Assembly (NCBI RefSeq): GCF_052064335.1
Contig: NZ_JBQHVU010000029.1
Span: forward strand, 1 to 15,532
DNA from: Weimeria sp002480925
GTDB lineage: Bacteria; Bacillota; Clostridia; Lachnospirales; Lachnospiraceae
Length of the DNA stretch: 15,532 nt
Direction of reading: 5' to 3'
The translations under genes and the position numbers were made by a program. Position 1 is the stretch's first letter; each line of letters begins with the position of its first letter. The notes under the pieces were generated by a model that was given only the letters and a program-made list of their open reading frames with translations, was not told the origin of the DNA and searched no databases. Below, one piece after another: positions 1 to 5,801 of the stretch.

Positions 1-75
1 AAGGACACGATAGAAAGCGTGGGCTGGCTGCCAGCAGATAAGGAGCTCGTACAGAAAATAAAGGAAAGTATGTAA
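1..75 (+). CDS. C-terminal tail of a CDS cut by the window start (unknown product)
   Basis: Frame 1 is open from the first base and encodes 24 residues before a TAA at 73-75, ending in a charged tail (ADKELVQKIKESM). Too little remains to name a family. The first 14 bases recur exactly at 170-183 in another short open stretch encoding DKDTIDLLA followed by a stop. The 100 bases after this gene may therefore contain a damaged partial duplicate of the same 3' end. This is inference from one short repeat. Confidence 0.4.
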   Translation, partial: KDTIESVGWLPADKELVQKIKESM

Positions 76-246
76 GCTATTGAACGTGGATACAGTCCCT
101 TGAGCTGATAGCCCTTGCACTTAAGCAATAACGGCAGGACTTGTGGTGACAATTTCCATAATCAGAGACAAGGACACGATAGATCTGTTGGCGTAAAGGT
201 GATGTAGAAAAGGGCTCTTGAATGTGATATTTTAATCCTGATACAG

Positions 247-422
247 ACAAATATGAATTTGTCGCGTAATAAATGAGCGGTGCTGAAATAAGATAACGTT
301 GCCGGCGGGCGCTTGTGCACGCAAAGGCAACCGTTATCTTATTTCAATAGCGCGAACGCGCGCAGAGCCGGATGCGAAGCATCTGGCTCTGGCACCGGTC
401 ATCTATACAACTATGAATTTGT
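247..422. repeat. 16-bp direct repeats flanking a structured element
   Basis: ACAAATATGAATTTGT at 247-262 recurs as ACAACTATGAATTTGT at 407-422 (15 of 16 identical). The copies bracket the hairpin-rich block at 273-402. The left copy is itself part of a small inverted repeat: GACAAAT at 246-252 and ATTTGTC at 257-263. The arrangement resembles a target duplication or recombination repeat around an inserted element. Sixteen bases is long for a typical IS duplication, so a duplicated host sequence is equally possible. Confidence 0.55.
273..402. repeat. Cloverleaf-like structured element (closing stem plus three hairpins)
   Basis: A closing stem pairs 273-283 (ATGAGCGGTGC) with 392-402 (GCACCGGTCAT), 10 of 11 complementary. 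Inside it, a long arm pairs 285-303 with 326-345 with one bulged base. A short GCGC hairpin lies at 350-361. A 12-bp hairpin with a GAA loop spans 364-390 with one G-T pair. The three arms follow each other with almost no unpaired bases and are GC-rich, unlike the flanks. It could be a MITE-like or REP-like repeat, a recombination site or a structured RNA. It ends just upstream of the rhuM-like gene's ribosome binding site. Confidence 0.6.
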
Positions 423-433
423 GGAGGTGACTG

Positions 434-1048
434 ATGACAGATAAAGAGGATAAAGGACAGATAGTAATATATCAGTCAGATGATGGACAGACAAATATAG
501 ATGTCAGACTGGAAGGTGAAACGATATGGCTTTCACAACAGCAGATGGCAGAACTTTTTCAGACCTCATGGACTAATGTCGTTGAACATATCAAGCATAT
601 TTATGACGAAGGCGAATTGGAAGAAGAGGCAACCTGTCAGAAATTCCGACAGGTTCGACAGGAAGGTTCACGTACGGTAACAAGAGAATTACCCTTTTAT
701 AATCTTGATATGATAATTTCTCTCGGATATAGGATCAAGTCTTCTATTGCGACAAAATTCAGAATCTGGGCAACAAAGATTCTGAAAGAATATATGATAA
801 AAGGATTTGCACTTGATGACGAGAGACTGAAGGGGAACGGCGGAGGTAACTACTGGAAGGAACTCCTTGACAGAATCCGCGATATCAGATCATCAGAAAA
901 AGTGTTGTACCGCCAGGTGCTTGATCTGTATGCTACTAGTGTCGATTATGATCCAAAGAGTGAAGAATCGATAAAGTTTTATTTGCTGAAATTGGATTGC
1001 ATCAGCGTCGAAGGATCCGCTTTCGATAGCATGAGCATATATATTTAG
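434..1048 (+). pseudogene. rhuM: rhuM-like virulence/accessory protein, C-terminally truncated
   Basis: The product is 204 residues. Its N-terminal ~180 residues have the RhuM family pattern: QSDDGQTNIDVRLEGETIWL, then QQQMAELFQTS, TRELPFYNLDMIISLGYR and ILKEYMIKGFALDDERLK, then a stretch ending LLDRIRDIRSSEK and YATSVDYDPKSEESIKFY. Family members are usually around 330 residues. Here the match stops at about residue 183, and the last 20 residues read through unrelated DNA that on the other strand encodes an IS4-type transposase scrap. The gene was therefore cut by an insertion or deletion. The start is firm: GGAGGTG lies six bases upstream of the ATG. RhuM-like proteins are common in accessory regions and their biochemical role is not well established. 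The truncated protein is probably non-functional. Confidence 0.75.
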
Positions 1049-1138
1049 CGAGACGAATCCTCTGTCAGCAACATAGATCGGAGTAAGTTCGTTGCTGCAG
1101 GCTTTTTTATCGATGAGATTATGGACCTGACCCCTTTT
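1016..1138 (-). pseudogene. IS4-type transposase fragment
   Basis: On the minus strand the frame read from 1138 downward encodes GQVHNLIDKKACSNELTP followed by IYVADRGFVSLNIYAHAIESG. ADRGF with a following AHAIE.G is the pattern around the second catalytic aspartate of IS4-group DDE transposases. Only about 40 residues are recognisable and both ends are gone. The upstream limit touches the stop codon of the sensor kinase gene, and the downstream limit coincides with the truncation of the rhuM-like gene. No terminal repeats are visible. It is a relic of an older insertion, distinct from the IS at 3990-5425. Confidence 0.65.
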
Positions 1139-2410
1139 TCACCTTATGATCGGTATAGTGATATTGACAATCCAGGGGTTTCCCGGATTTACAGACATGA
1201 AACCGTAATTTTTCAAAACTGTATCTCGTACATTTGACAGTCCGTAGCCGTGATCATTGTTTGCATGATCATTTTTTGACATAATATTTTTAGATATACT
1301 GTTTTCACAGGAAATATTAAAACGATCCTTATCTGTTGATAGCAGGACTTTAATATAGCAGCCTTCTGAAGTGGCATTTATTGCATTATCGAGAAGATTG
1401 CCTATTATTATCGACAGGTCATATTCCTTAACAGGTATCAGTTTGTTATCGACATTTATTGATGCCTTAAAAGACACACTATTTTTGATGGATATATTCT
1501 CATAATTTGTCAGCATCGAGTCTATAACAAGATTTCCAGTATTATATCGGACGTAGGTGCTTTCAAGTCCATTTATGGCGCTGTCGAGGTAATCGGCGAT
1601 CTTCTCGTTATTGCATTCGGCAGCGTATTCTTTTATAACGAAATAATGCTTCTTGATGTCGTGAATTATCCTTCGCCCCTGTTTATACGACTCATTCAGC
1701 TGGTAATATTTTTCCTTCTGAAAATTGAGCTGCCTTATTAGATCATTGTTTTCGTTTTCTACCATGATATTTTTGCAGGTCATATCGATCAGGATATAAT
1801 TGACTATGTTGAGAAGTAACAGTCCTATTATCACAGCGGAGTATACATGTGTATTGATATTTCGAGGCAGGTCTTCGATAACCATCACTACATATATCAT
1901 TAAGGAAACCGTCGGAGTAGAATACAGTAACAGGCTGTACTCCACTGAAGGATATGCTCTTTTTTTCCAAAACGTTCCGGAAAGCAGTACAAACATAAGC
2001 AATAGCGCTTCTGAAGCAGTGTTCATAATGCAACTGACGAGTTTCTGGTCGGGATTGCTGAGAAAATTGGAATCTACTGTTTTTACAACAATCGTACATA
2101 ACATTTCAGAAATAAAAACAAATACCTGAAAGCTTATTGCCGAGAAGATTTTAGTCGACAGTCTTCCTTCATAGAAAAATGTAAGCAGGAAAGTAGTGAT
2201 CATGCTGACTGCTATGTTTATCAAAGATCCATAGTGTATGTTGAAGTGGTCTGAAATATAGCCACAAAAATAGATTACAAGTTCCACCATACAGAGCGCA
2301 GGATAGAAATACTTGAAGACTGTTGTTCTGCTTTTTAGAAGATTATCAAGGTATTTTGTTATAAGGACAGCGTCAAGGCAGTATGTTAGGACGGTGATCA
2401 ATGTGTACAT
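1139..2410 (-). CDS. GHKL-family sensor histidine kinase (AgrC-like)
   Basis: A 423-residue sensor kinase. Residues 1-210 form about six hydrophobic membrane segments, as expected for a peptide-sensing AgrC-type input domain. A coiled stretch at 215-245 leads to the phosphoacceptor box RRIIHDIKKH (H250). The N box is NLLDNAINAT (337-346) and the G box is HGYGLSNVRDT (387-397), typical of the GHKL/HATPase_c_5 group paired with LytTR regulators. The frame stays open a further 48 codons upstream, but the ATG at 2410 is preferred: GGAGG sits eight bases upstream and it begins directly after the regulator's stop (TAG at 2412-2414). Inferred role: senses the processed AgrD-like peptide and phosphorylates the adjacent regulator. 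The gene ends right beside transposase debris but appears full length. Confidence 0.88.
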   Translation of the reverse strand: MYTLITVLTYCLDAVLITKYLDNLLKSRTTVFKYFYPALCMVELVIYFCGYISDHFNIHYGSLINIAVSMITTFLLTFFYEGRLSTKIFSAISFQVFVFISEMLCTIVVKTVDSNFLSNPDQKLVSCIMNTASEALLLMFVLLSGTFWKKRAYPSVEYSLLLYSTPTVSLMIYVVMVIEDLPRNINTHVYSAVIIGLLLLNIVNYILIDMTCKNIMVENENNDLIRQLNFQKEKYYQLNESYKQGRRIIHDIKKHYFVIKEYAAECNNEKIADYLDSAINGLESTYVRYNTGNLVIDSMLTNYENISIKNSVSFKASINVDNKLIPVKEYDLSIIIGNLLDNAINATSEGCYIKVLLSTDKDRFNISCENSISKNIMSKNDHANNDHGYGLSNVRDTVLKNYGFMSVNPGNPWIVNITIPIIR

Positions 2411-2411
2411 T

Positions 2412-3149
2412 CTAAATCCTCCGTGCTGCGATCTCTTTCTTTTCGTACATATCACGTAATAGCTTTCGACCGCGTATGCTGACATCAAGTGCAAGCCGAT
2501 TGTCGAAATAAACAGTCTGGTTCTTGATGTAGTGTATATGTGACAGGTTAACAAGCAGTGTCCTCGAACATCGGATGAACTTATCGGAATCTATTTTCTG
2601 TTCCATTTTTTTAAGTGTCCCTCTTGTATTCAGAACATCATCGAACAGGTGTATAGCCAGATCTCTTGTCCTGGAGTTCACCGTCTCAATATAACAAATA
2701 TCATCAACATGTATAGTATATTCATCACCGTTATTATCTGTTATTGATATATGCTGTCCGATATTTCCCATATCGGTGACTATGTCGTTCATCAATGTCT
2801 CGATATCAGAAGGTTTTACCGGTTTCTGAAGGAACTGGTAAGGGTGAACTGTAAGACTCTCGCACATATATTCAGGGTAACTACTGACGAAAACTGTAGT
2901 CAGATTCCGGTCTATGTTATTTCTTATATCAGATATTGTGGTGATCCCATCAGTTCCAGGCATTTCGATATCCATAAAAATAATATTATAGATGCCAGGA
3001 GAAGTGTATCTGCTTTTCAAGCTGTTGCCATCAATGAATATGTCAAAAGACATATCTATATCGTGAGTGAAAGAATACTTCAGCAGCATATCACGAAGTA
3101 TTTCGGCATCTTTTCTGTCATCATCACATATAGCTGTGCTAAGGTTCAT
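2412..3149 (-). CDS. LytTR-family response regulator (AgrA-like)
   Basis: A 245-residue two-domain regulator. The receiver domain (1-125) has the acidic pair at D9/D10, phosphoacceptor D60 in IIFMDIEMPG, S89/S90 and K109 in QFLQKPV. The C-terminal LytTR DNA-binding domain (about 140-238) includes YIETVNSRTRDL, KFIRCSRTLLVNLSHI and the terminal SIRGRKLLRDMY. LytTR proteins bind pairs of 9-bp direct repeats spaced by 12 bp, and two such candidate sites lie upstream of the agrB-like and agrD-like genes. GGA is placed eight bases before the ATG. The gene lies between agrB and the kinase on the same strand. A candidate internal promoter upstream at 3205-3213 would allow expression partly independent of agrB. 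Confidence 0.9.
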   Translation of the reverse strand: MNLSTAICDDDRKDAEILRDMLLKYSFTHDIDMSFDIFIDGNSLKSRYTSPGIYNIIFMDIEMPGTDGITTISDIRNNIDRNLTTVFVSSYPEYMCESLTVHPYQFLQKPVKPSDIETLMNDIVTDMGNIGQHISITDNNGDEYTIHVDDICYIETVNSRTRDLAIHLFDDVLNTRGTLKKMEQKIDSDKFIRCSRTLLVNLSHIHYIKNQTVYFDNRLALDVSIRGRKLLRDMYEKKEIAARRI

Positions 3150-3204
3150 ACGGGTGGTCCTTTCTGATCAAGTCTAAAATGATAAAACCAATTCAAGCTA
3201 GTAT

Positions 3205-3233
3205 AGTATAGCATAACATAATACAGTAGGAAA
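3205..3233 (-). promoter_or_regulatory. Candidate promoter for regulator-kinase genes
   Basis: On the minus strand the gap between agrB and the regulator carries an extended -10 sequence, TGC followed by TATACT (3213 to 3205), about 55 bases upstream of the regulator's ATG. A TATACTATAC tandem follows. The -35 box is weak (ATTTCC about 18 bases upstream), which fits a -10 with a TGn extension. Motif-based call only. Confidence 0.35.
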
Positions 3234-3276
3234 TATGGATAAACGAGAATAATCTCATATGTTACCTTAGATAGCG

Positions 3277-3855
3277 TCAAGTATGACTTATCATCAAGAG
3301 ACCAATCAATTGATTAATAAGAATGACGATAAGACAGAAGAATAATATCTCTGCATAATCCATACAACCAAAATACATAAAGACGAATTCAGACAAAACT
3401 GATAACATGCAAAATACTGCACAAATAGTTTTTAATTGCTTTTGATTATTGATTACAGCTTGTCTTTCAGATACTTCTATCGGTGACAAATATATGATTA
3501 CGACACTGGCGATTATTGATAATATCAGACTGACTGACGGATTTACGTATAAAAAAGATGGTAGATACAGTACTATCATGTACACAGAGTATGACAGTAT
3601 ATCACACAGAAGCCGTGACCCAGCATGGGCACCACCGGCGGTCATTTTTATTGGCATCATAACCAGGATAAAAATGATGGAATACACAAGACGATGTAAT
3701 AAGAATCCAATCAATATCAGACTTATGCTGAACAACATCATGTCGAAGAAAAATTCAAGACAATATGAATAACAATCTTCGTATTTGGTATCAATAATAC
3801 CTTTCATAGCGAGATCAGATGATATTTTGTTACTCAATCTGTTTGAAATAACCAT
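3277..3855 (-). CDS. agrB: AgrB-like peptide-processing membrane endopeptidase
   Basis: A 192-residue membrane protein with about six hydrophobic segments. The family catalytic pair is present as TAGGAHAGSRLLC, with H77 and C84, the same numbering as in staphylococcal AgrB. The preceding basic/polar segment (PIKM) and the following SPIEVSE loop also fit the accessory gene regulator B family. AgrB cleaves the C-terminal part of the AgrD precursor and helps form the thiolactone ring. AGAGGT lies six bases upstream of the ATG. It is the first gene of the minus-strand operon. Unusually, no agrD lies between it and the regulator; the best agrD candidate is divergent, beyond the IS, at 5607-5789. 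Confidence 0.9.
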   Translation of the reverse strand: MVISNRLSNKISSDLAMKGIIDTKYEDCYSYCLEFFFDMMLFSISLILIGFLLHRLVYSIIFILVMMPIKMTAGGAHAGSRLLCDILSYSVYMIVLYLPSFLYVNPSVSLILSIIASVVIIYLSPIEVSERQAVINNQKQLKTICAVFCMLSVLSEFVFMYFGCMDYAEILFFCLIVILINQLIGLLMISHT

Positions 3856-3925
3856 ATTATTTACCTCTTTAATTAATATCGTATCAATTCACTGTCATAA
3901 ATAAATGATTCCTGATTCATTAAAA

Positions 3926-3931
3926 ATTATA
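3926..3931 (-). promoter_or_regulatory. -10 box of the agrB-operon promoter
   Basis: TATAAT on the minus strand lies 29 bases downstream of the second LytTR-like repeat and about 70 bases upstream of the agrB ATG. No good -35 hexamer is present, which is typical of promoters that need an activator such as a LytTR regulator. An imperfect dyad, TGAATCAGGAATCA, lies just downstream on the same strand and could be an additional operator. Confidence 0.5.
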
Positions 3932-3954
3932 ATGTATATGAAATGATAAAAATC

Positions 3955-3990
3955 TATTTTGTGATGAGTGATTGAAATTGACAGATGAAT
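3955..3990 (-). promoter_or_regulatory. Candidate LytTR binding site upstream of agrB
   Basis: Read on the minus strand from 3990, ATTCATCTG is followed after 12 bases by ACTCATCAC, then AAAATA. The two 9-mers share seven positions and start 21 bases apart, the geometry known for AgrA/LytTR sites. The 36-bp block matches the block at 5474-5509 at 26 of 36 positions, with invariant ATTCATCTG, ATTTC and TCACAAAATA segments. The IS lies exactly at its outer edge, and the terminal base is retained because the IS also begins with T. Confidence 0.7.
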
Positions 3991-4049
3991 GTGAACTTCC
4001 AAAGAAAAGTACCCTCAATAAGTAATTCGTCAATCGCGAGATGAAGAAA

Positions 4050-4108
4050 ATGGCCAAAAACCGGCGCTTGTAATCGAAAATGATTGCAAATGGCCGGTTT
4101 TTTGGCAT
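4050..4108 (+). terminator. Long hairpin at the IS left end, terminator-like
   Basis: ATGGCCAAAAACCGGC at 4050-4065 pairs with GGCCGGTTTTTTGGCAT at 4092-4108 with one bulge. In the loop TTGTAATC pairs with GATTGCAA, allowing one G-T pair. The A- and T-runs beside a GC stem make it terminator-like in both directions. It lies between the left inverted repeat and the transposase start, where IS hairpins are known to limit read-through transcription from outside. Confidence 0.6.
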
Positions 4109-4166
4109 ACTTCTTATAGGGCATTAATACCCTATTTGTTTCAGAAGAATTTCTTGAGGATATGCC

Positions 4167-5378
4167 ATGTTTATGAAGTTTAAGGTGCCGGTTCCAGAGG
4201 CTCATGTAAAACTCGTCCGTAAGAACCGCGGCGGCGAAATGTTCATCGAGTATGAGTATGATCGGACCTATGATCCGGTTAAGCAGATCACCTATCCGAA
4301 ACGAGCATCAATCGGAAAAGTGGATAAGGATACTCCGGACCAGATGTATCCAAACCAGAATTACCTGAAAAACTTTCCTGACGCTGCCCTGCCGGAAGAG
4401 GTGGATCGTTCATAGCGAAGTCCTTACTTGTGCATCGGGTCTTATGTTGTGCTACACAAGTTGATCACGGAAACCGAAATCCGGACAATGCTGGAAAAAC
4501 ATATGGATACGAAGGACGCCGGTTTAGTCCTTGACCTGGCCTGTTACAGTATCCTGAGTGAGAATAATGCTGCCCAGTATTACCCGGACTACGCATACAG
4601 CCACACTCTCTTCACGCCAGGGATGAGGGTGTACACAGACTCCAAAGTGTCAGATTTTCTGCAGGCGCTGAAACCGGAACAGATCCTGGGCTTCCTGAAC
4701 AGCTGGAACAGTCCCCCCGCAGCAAACGACAGAGGATCTATATCTCTTACGATTCCACGAATAAGAACTCTCAGGCGAGTGACATCGATATCGTCGAGTA
4801 TGGAAAGGCCAAGGTGGATCAAGGGACGCCGATCTTCAACTATTCCGTTGCTTTTGATACGGCAAACAGTGGGACGCTGTTTTATGAGGAATACCCGGGC
4901 AGCATCAACGACATGTCCCAGCTTACCTGCATGATCGATAAGGCGTACGGCTATGGATACCAGAATCTCGGCTTCATCCTTGACCGGGGATACTTCAGCC
5001 GGAAAAACCTTGGGTATATCGAGAGGCATGGATACAGCTATCTGATCATGATCAAAGGGATGAAAGATTTCATCCGGGGGATCGTGCTGAAAAATCAGTG
5101 GACATTTGAGGGCAAAAGGATCCATTACATCGACCGGTATGATGTCTACGGAACGAGTGTGGAATGCGTATTGTTTGAAGGAGACGAAAAGAAAAAGCAT
5201 GTCCACCTGTATTACAGCGACAGCCGCGCTTACGGAGAGAAGCAGGAAATCAAGGCAAGAATCCGCAGAGGGCAGCGACGCGGATGCGATTGATCTCGAA
5301 AGATTGATTCAGCGCGAACGGAATCCGGAGTTGAAGGAAGCTCTCATCGACCTTGAAGACTCCCTCTTCAACTATTGA
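4167..5378 (+). pseudogene. IS1634-family transposase, broken
   Basis: The original start is ATG 4167 with GAGGAT upstream. The first 82 residues (MFMKFKVPVPEAHVKLVRKN onward) end at an in-frame amber codon at 4413-4415. The same frame then continues (SYVVLHKLITETEIRTMLEK and beyond) until a run of six C at 4713-4718, where the coding sequence shifts frame. The new frame encodes IYISYDSTNKNS (first catalytic Asp), VDQGTPIFNYSVAFD and NLGFILDRGYFSRKNLGYIE (second Asp region), closing at a stop near 5293. A final segment in the earlier frame, ending LIDLEDSLFNY, stops at 5376-5378. The ~400 codons fall short of the ~560-600 usual for the family, so a central-to-C-terminal segment is also missing. 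It cannot make an active enzyme. Confidence 0.85.
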
Positions 5379-5473
5379 CCCGGCAGTCAAAATCTCTTTA
5401 GGGTACTTTTTTCAGGAAGTTCACAATGAATGCATATGAAGATAAAAAGACTTAATAAAATATTAATATATTT

Positions 5474-5509
5474 ATTCATCTGCAGATTTCGTCGTTTCGT
5501 CACAAAATA
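5474..5509 (+). promoter_or_regulatory. Candidate LytTR binding site upstream of agrD operon
   Basis: ATTCATCTG at 5474-5482 is followed after 12 bases by TTTCGTCAC at 5495-5503, then AAAATA. The 36-bp block matches the inverted copy upstream of agrB at 26 of 36 positions. The second repeat is preceded by another TTTCGTC at 5487-5493. A possible extended -10 (TGTGATACT, 5528-5536) begins 27 bases after the second repeat, close to the 29 bases on the agrB side. Inferred role: binding site for the phosphorylated LytTR regulator encoded at 2412-3149. Confidence 0.7.
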
Positions 5510-5522
5510 AAATTTGTAATGT

Positions 5523-5562
5523 ATTTATGTGATACTCTTATCACATAAATGAACTGGTTCAT
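5523..5562 (+). promoter_or_regulatory. Perfect 12-bp inverted repeat plus adjacent dyad, upstream of agrD
   Basis: ATTTATGTGATA (5523-5534) and TATCACATAAAT (5539-5550) are exact inverted repeats around a CTCT loop. Sharing its last two bases is ATGAAC-TG-GTTCAT (5549-5562), a second dyad. No T-run follows, so it is not a convincing terminator. The first repeat overlaps the candidate -10 of the agrD promoter. It could be an operator for a second regulator or a leader-RNA hairpin. The TGTGA/TCACA halves are eight bases apart, not the six of classical CRP sites. Confidence 0.6.
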
Positions 5563-5591
5563 CAATCAAAAGCTGTAGCAATAAAAGGAAA

Positions 5592-5789
5592 GTGAGGTGG
5601 ATTATTATAAAAAGACTCAAGAAGCTGGTTGAAAATGCCGAAGCGAAGATATGCTCAGTAGCTGTGGCTGTAGCAGTAATATCGCCAAAGTGCTGTAGAG
5701 GCATCTGGTATCAGCCAGAAGAACCAAGAAAGCTAAATGCACTATTACAAGATCGTATTGAAGAAAAGATGGATTCAATTTCAAAATAG
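5592..5789 (+). CDS. agrD: AgrD-like cyclic lactone autoinducer peptide precursor
   Basis: The frame encodes a short precursor with AgrD layout: a basic amphipathic N-terminus (KRLKKLVENAEAKI), a hydrophobic alanine/valine stretch, the putative signal region KCCRGIW, and YQPEEPRKL, the conserved clostridial AgrD recognition motif. By alignment with the clostridial CLWFT-HQPEEP arrangement, the ring would be Cys-Arg-Gly-Ile-Trp, with a second Cys just before it. The start is unclear: GTG at 5592 has poor spacing to any ribosome binding site, whereas the strong GAGGTG at 5594-5599 is best placed for ATA at 5607, giving 60 residues starting (M)KRLKKLVEN. No ATG exists. The acidic tail after YQPEEP is longer than usual. 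It is the first gene of the plus-strand operon and is divergent from agrB. Confidence 0.8.
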   Translation: MRWIIIKRLKKLVENAEAKICSVAVAVAVISPKCCRGIWYQPEEPRKLNALLQDRIEEKMDSISK

Positions 5790-5801
5790 AAAGGAATAAC
5801 A

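Larger units (their letters stand above)
76..433. other. Gene-poor stretch with decayed coding scraps and a structured element
   Basis: No intact gene is visible here. Positions 76-246 hold only short open stretches broken by stops and frame changes, such as 170-193, which repeats the first 14 bases of the window. Positions 247-422 hold the direct-repeat-flanked structured element listed separately. The last bases (422-433) are the ribosome binding site of the rhuM-like gene. The stretch looks like degraded mobile or accessory DNA, not a normal promoter region. Confidence 0.5.
3990..5425 (+). mobile_element. Defective IS1634-like insertion sequence with TIRs and target duplication
   Basis: Imperfect 26-bp terminal inverted repeats lie at 3990-4015 and 5400-5425, 23 of 26 positions identical, both starting TGTGAACTTCC and ending AAAAGTACCCT. 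The element is flanked by a direct duplication ATGAA at 3985-3989 and 5426-5430. It contains one transposase gene, broken by a stop codon and frameshifts and much shorter than normal. At 1436 bp it is well below the roughly 2 kb of intact family members. It separates the agrB operon from the agrD operon. Confidence 0.85.

Noticed and set aside
285..345. Integron attC-like recombination site
   Set aside because: The stem lacks the GTTRRRY/RYYYAAC core sequences, and no integrase is present.
1743..2129. Open frames of ~110 residues on both strands inside the kinase gene
   Set aside because: They overlap a full-length kinase with intact motifs and show no ribosome binding sites or family features.
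2411..2554. Upstream extension of the kinase frame by 48 codons
   Set aside because: It overlaps the regulator's coding end and lacks a ribosome binding site, whereas ATG 2410 has GGAGG and follows the regulator stop directly.
3871..3918. 15-codon frame (MNQESFIYDSELIRY) upstream of agrB as a leader peptide or agrD
   Set aside because: It has no ribosome binding site, no cysteine and no recognition motif, and it lies directly behind the -10 box.
4589..5206. 205-residue minus-strand frame across the IS
   Set aside because: It is a shadow of the transposase gene, whose plus-strand frames carry the recognisable motifs.
5528..5545. CRP/FNR-type site (TGTGA and TCACA halves)
   Set aside because: The half-sites are eight bases apart instead of six, and no CRP-like regulator is in the window. 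Kept only as an unassigned palindrome.
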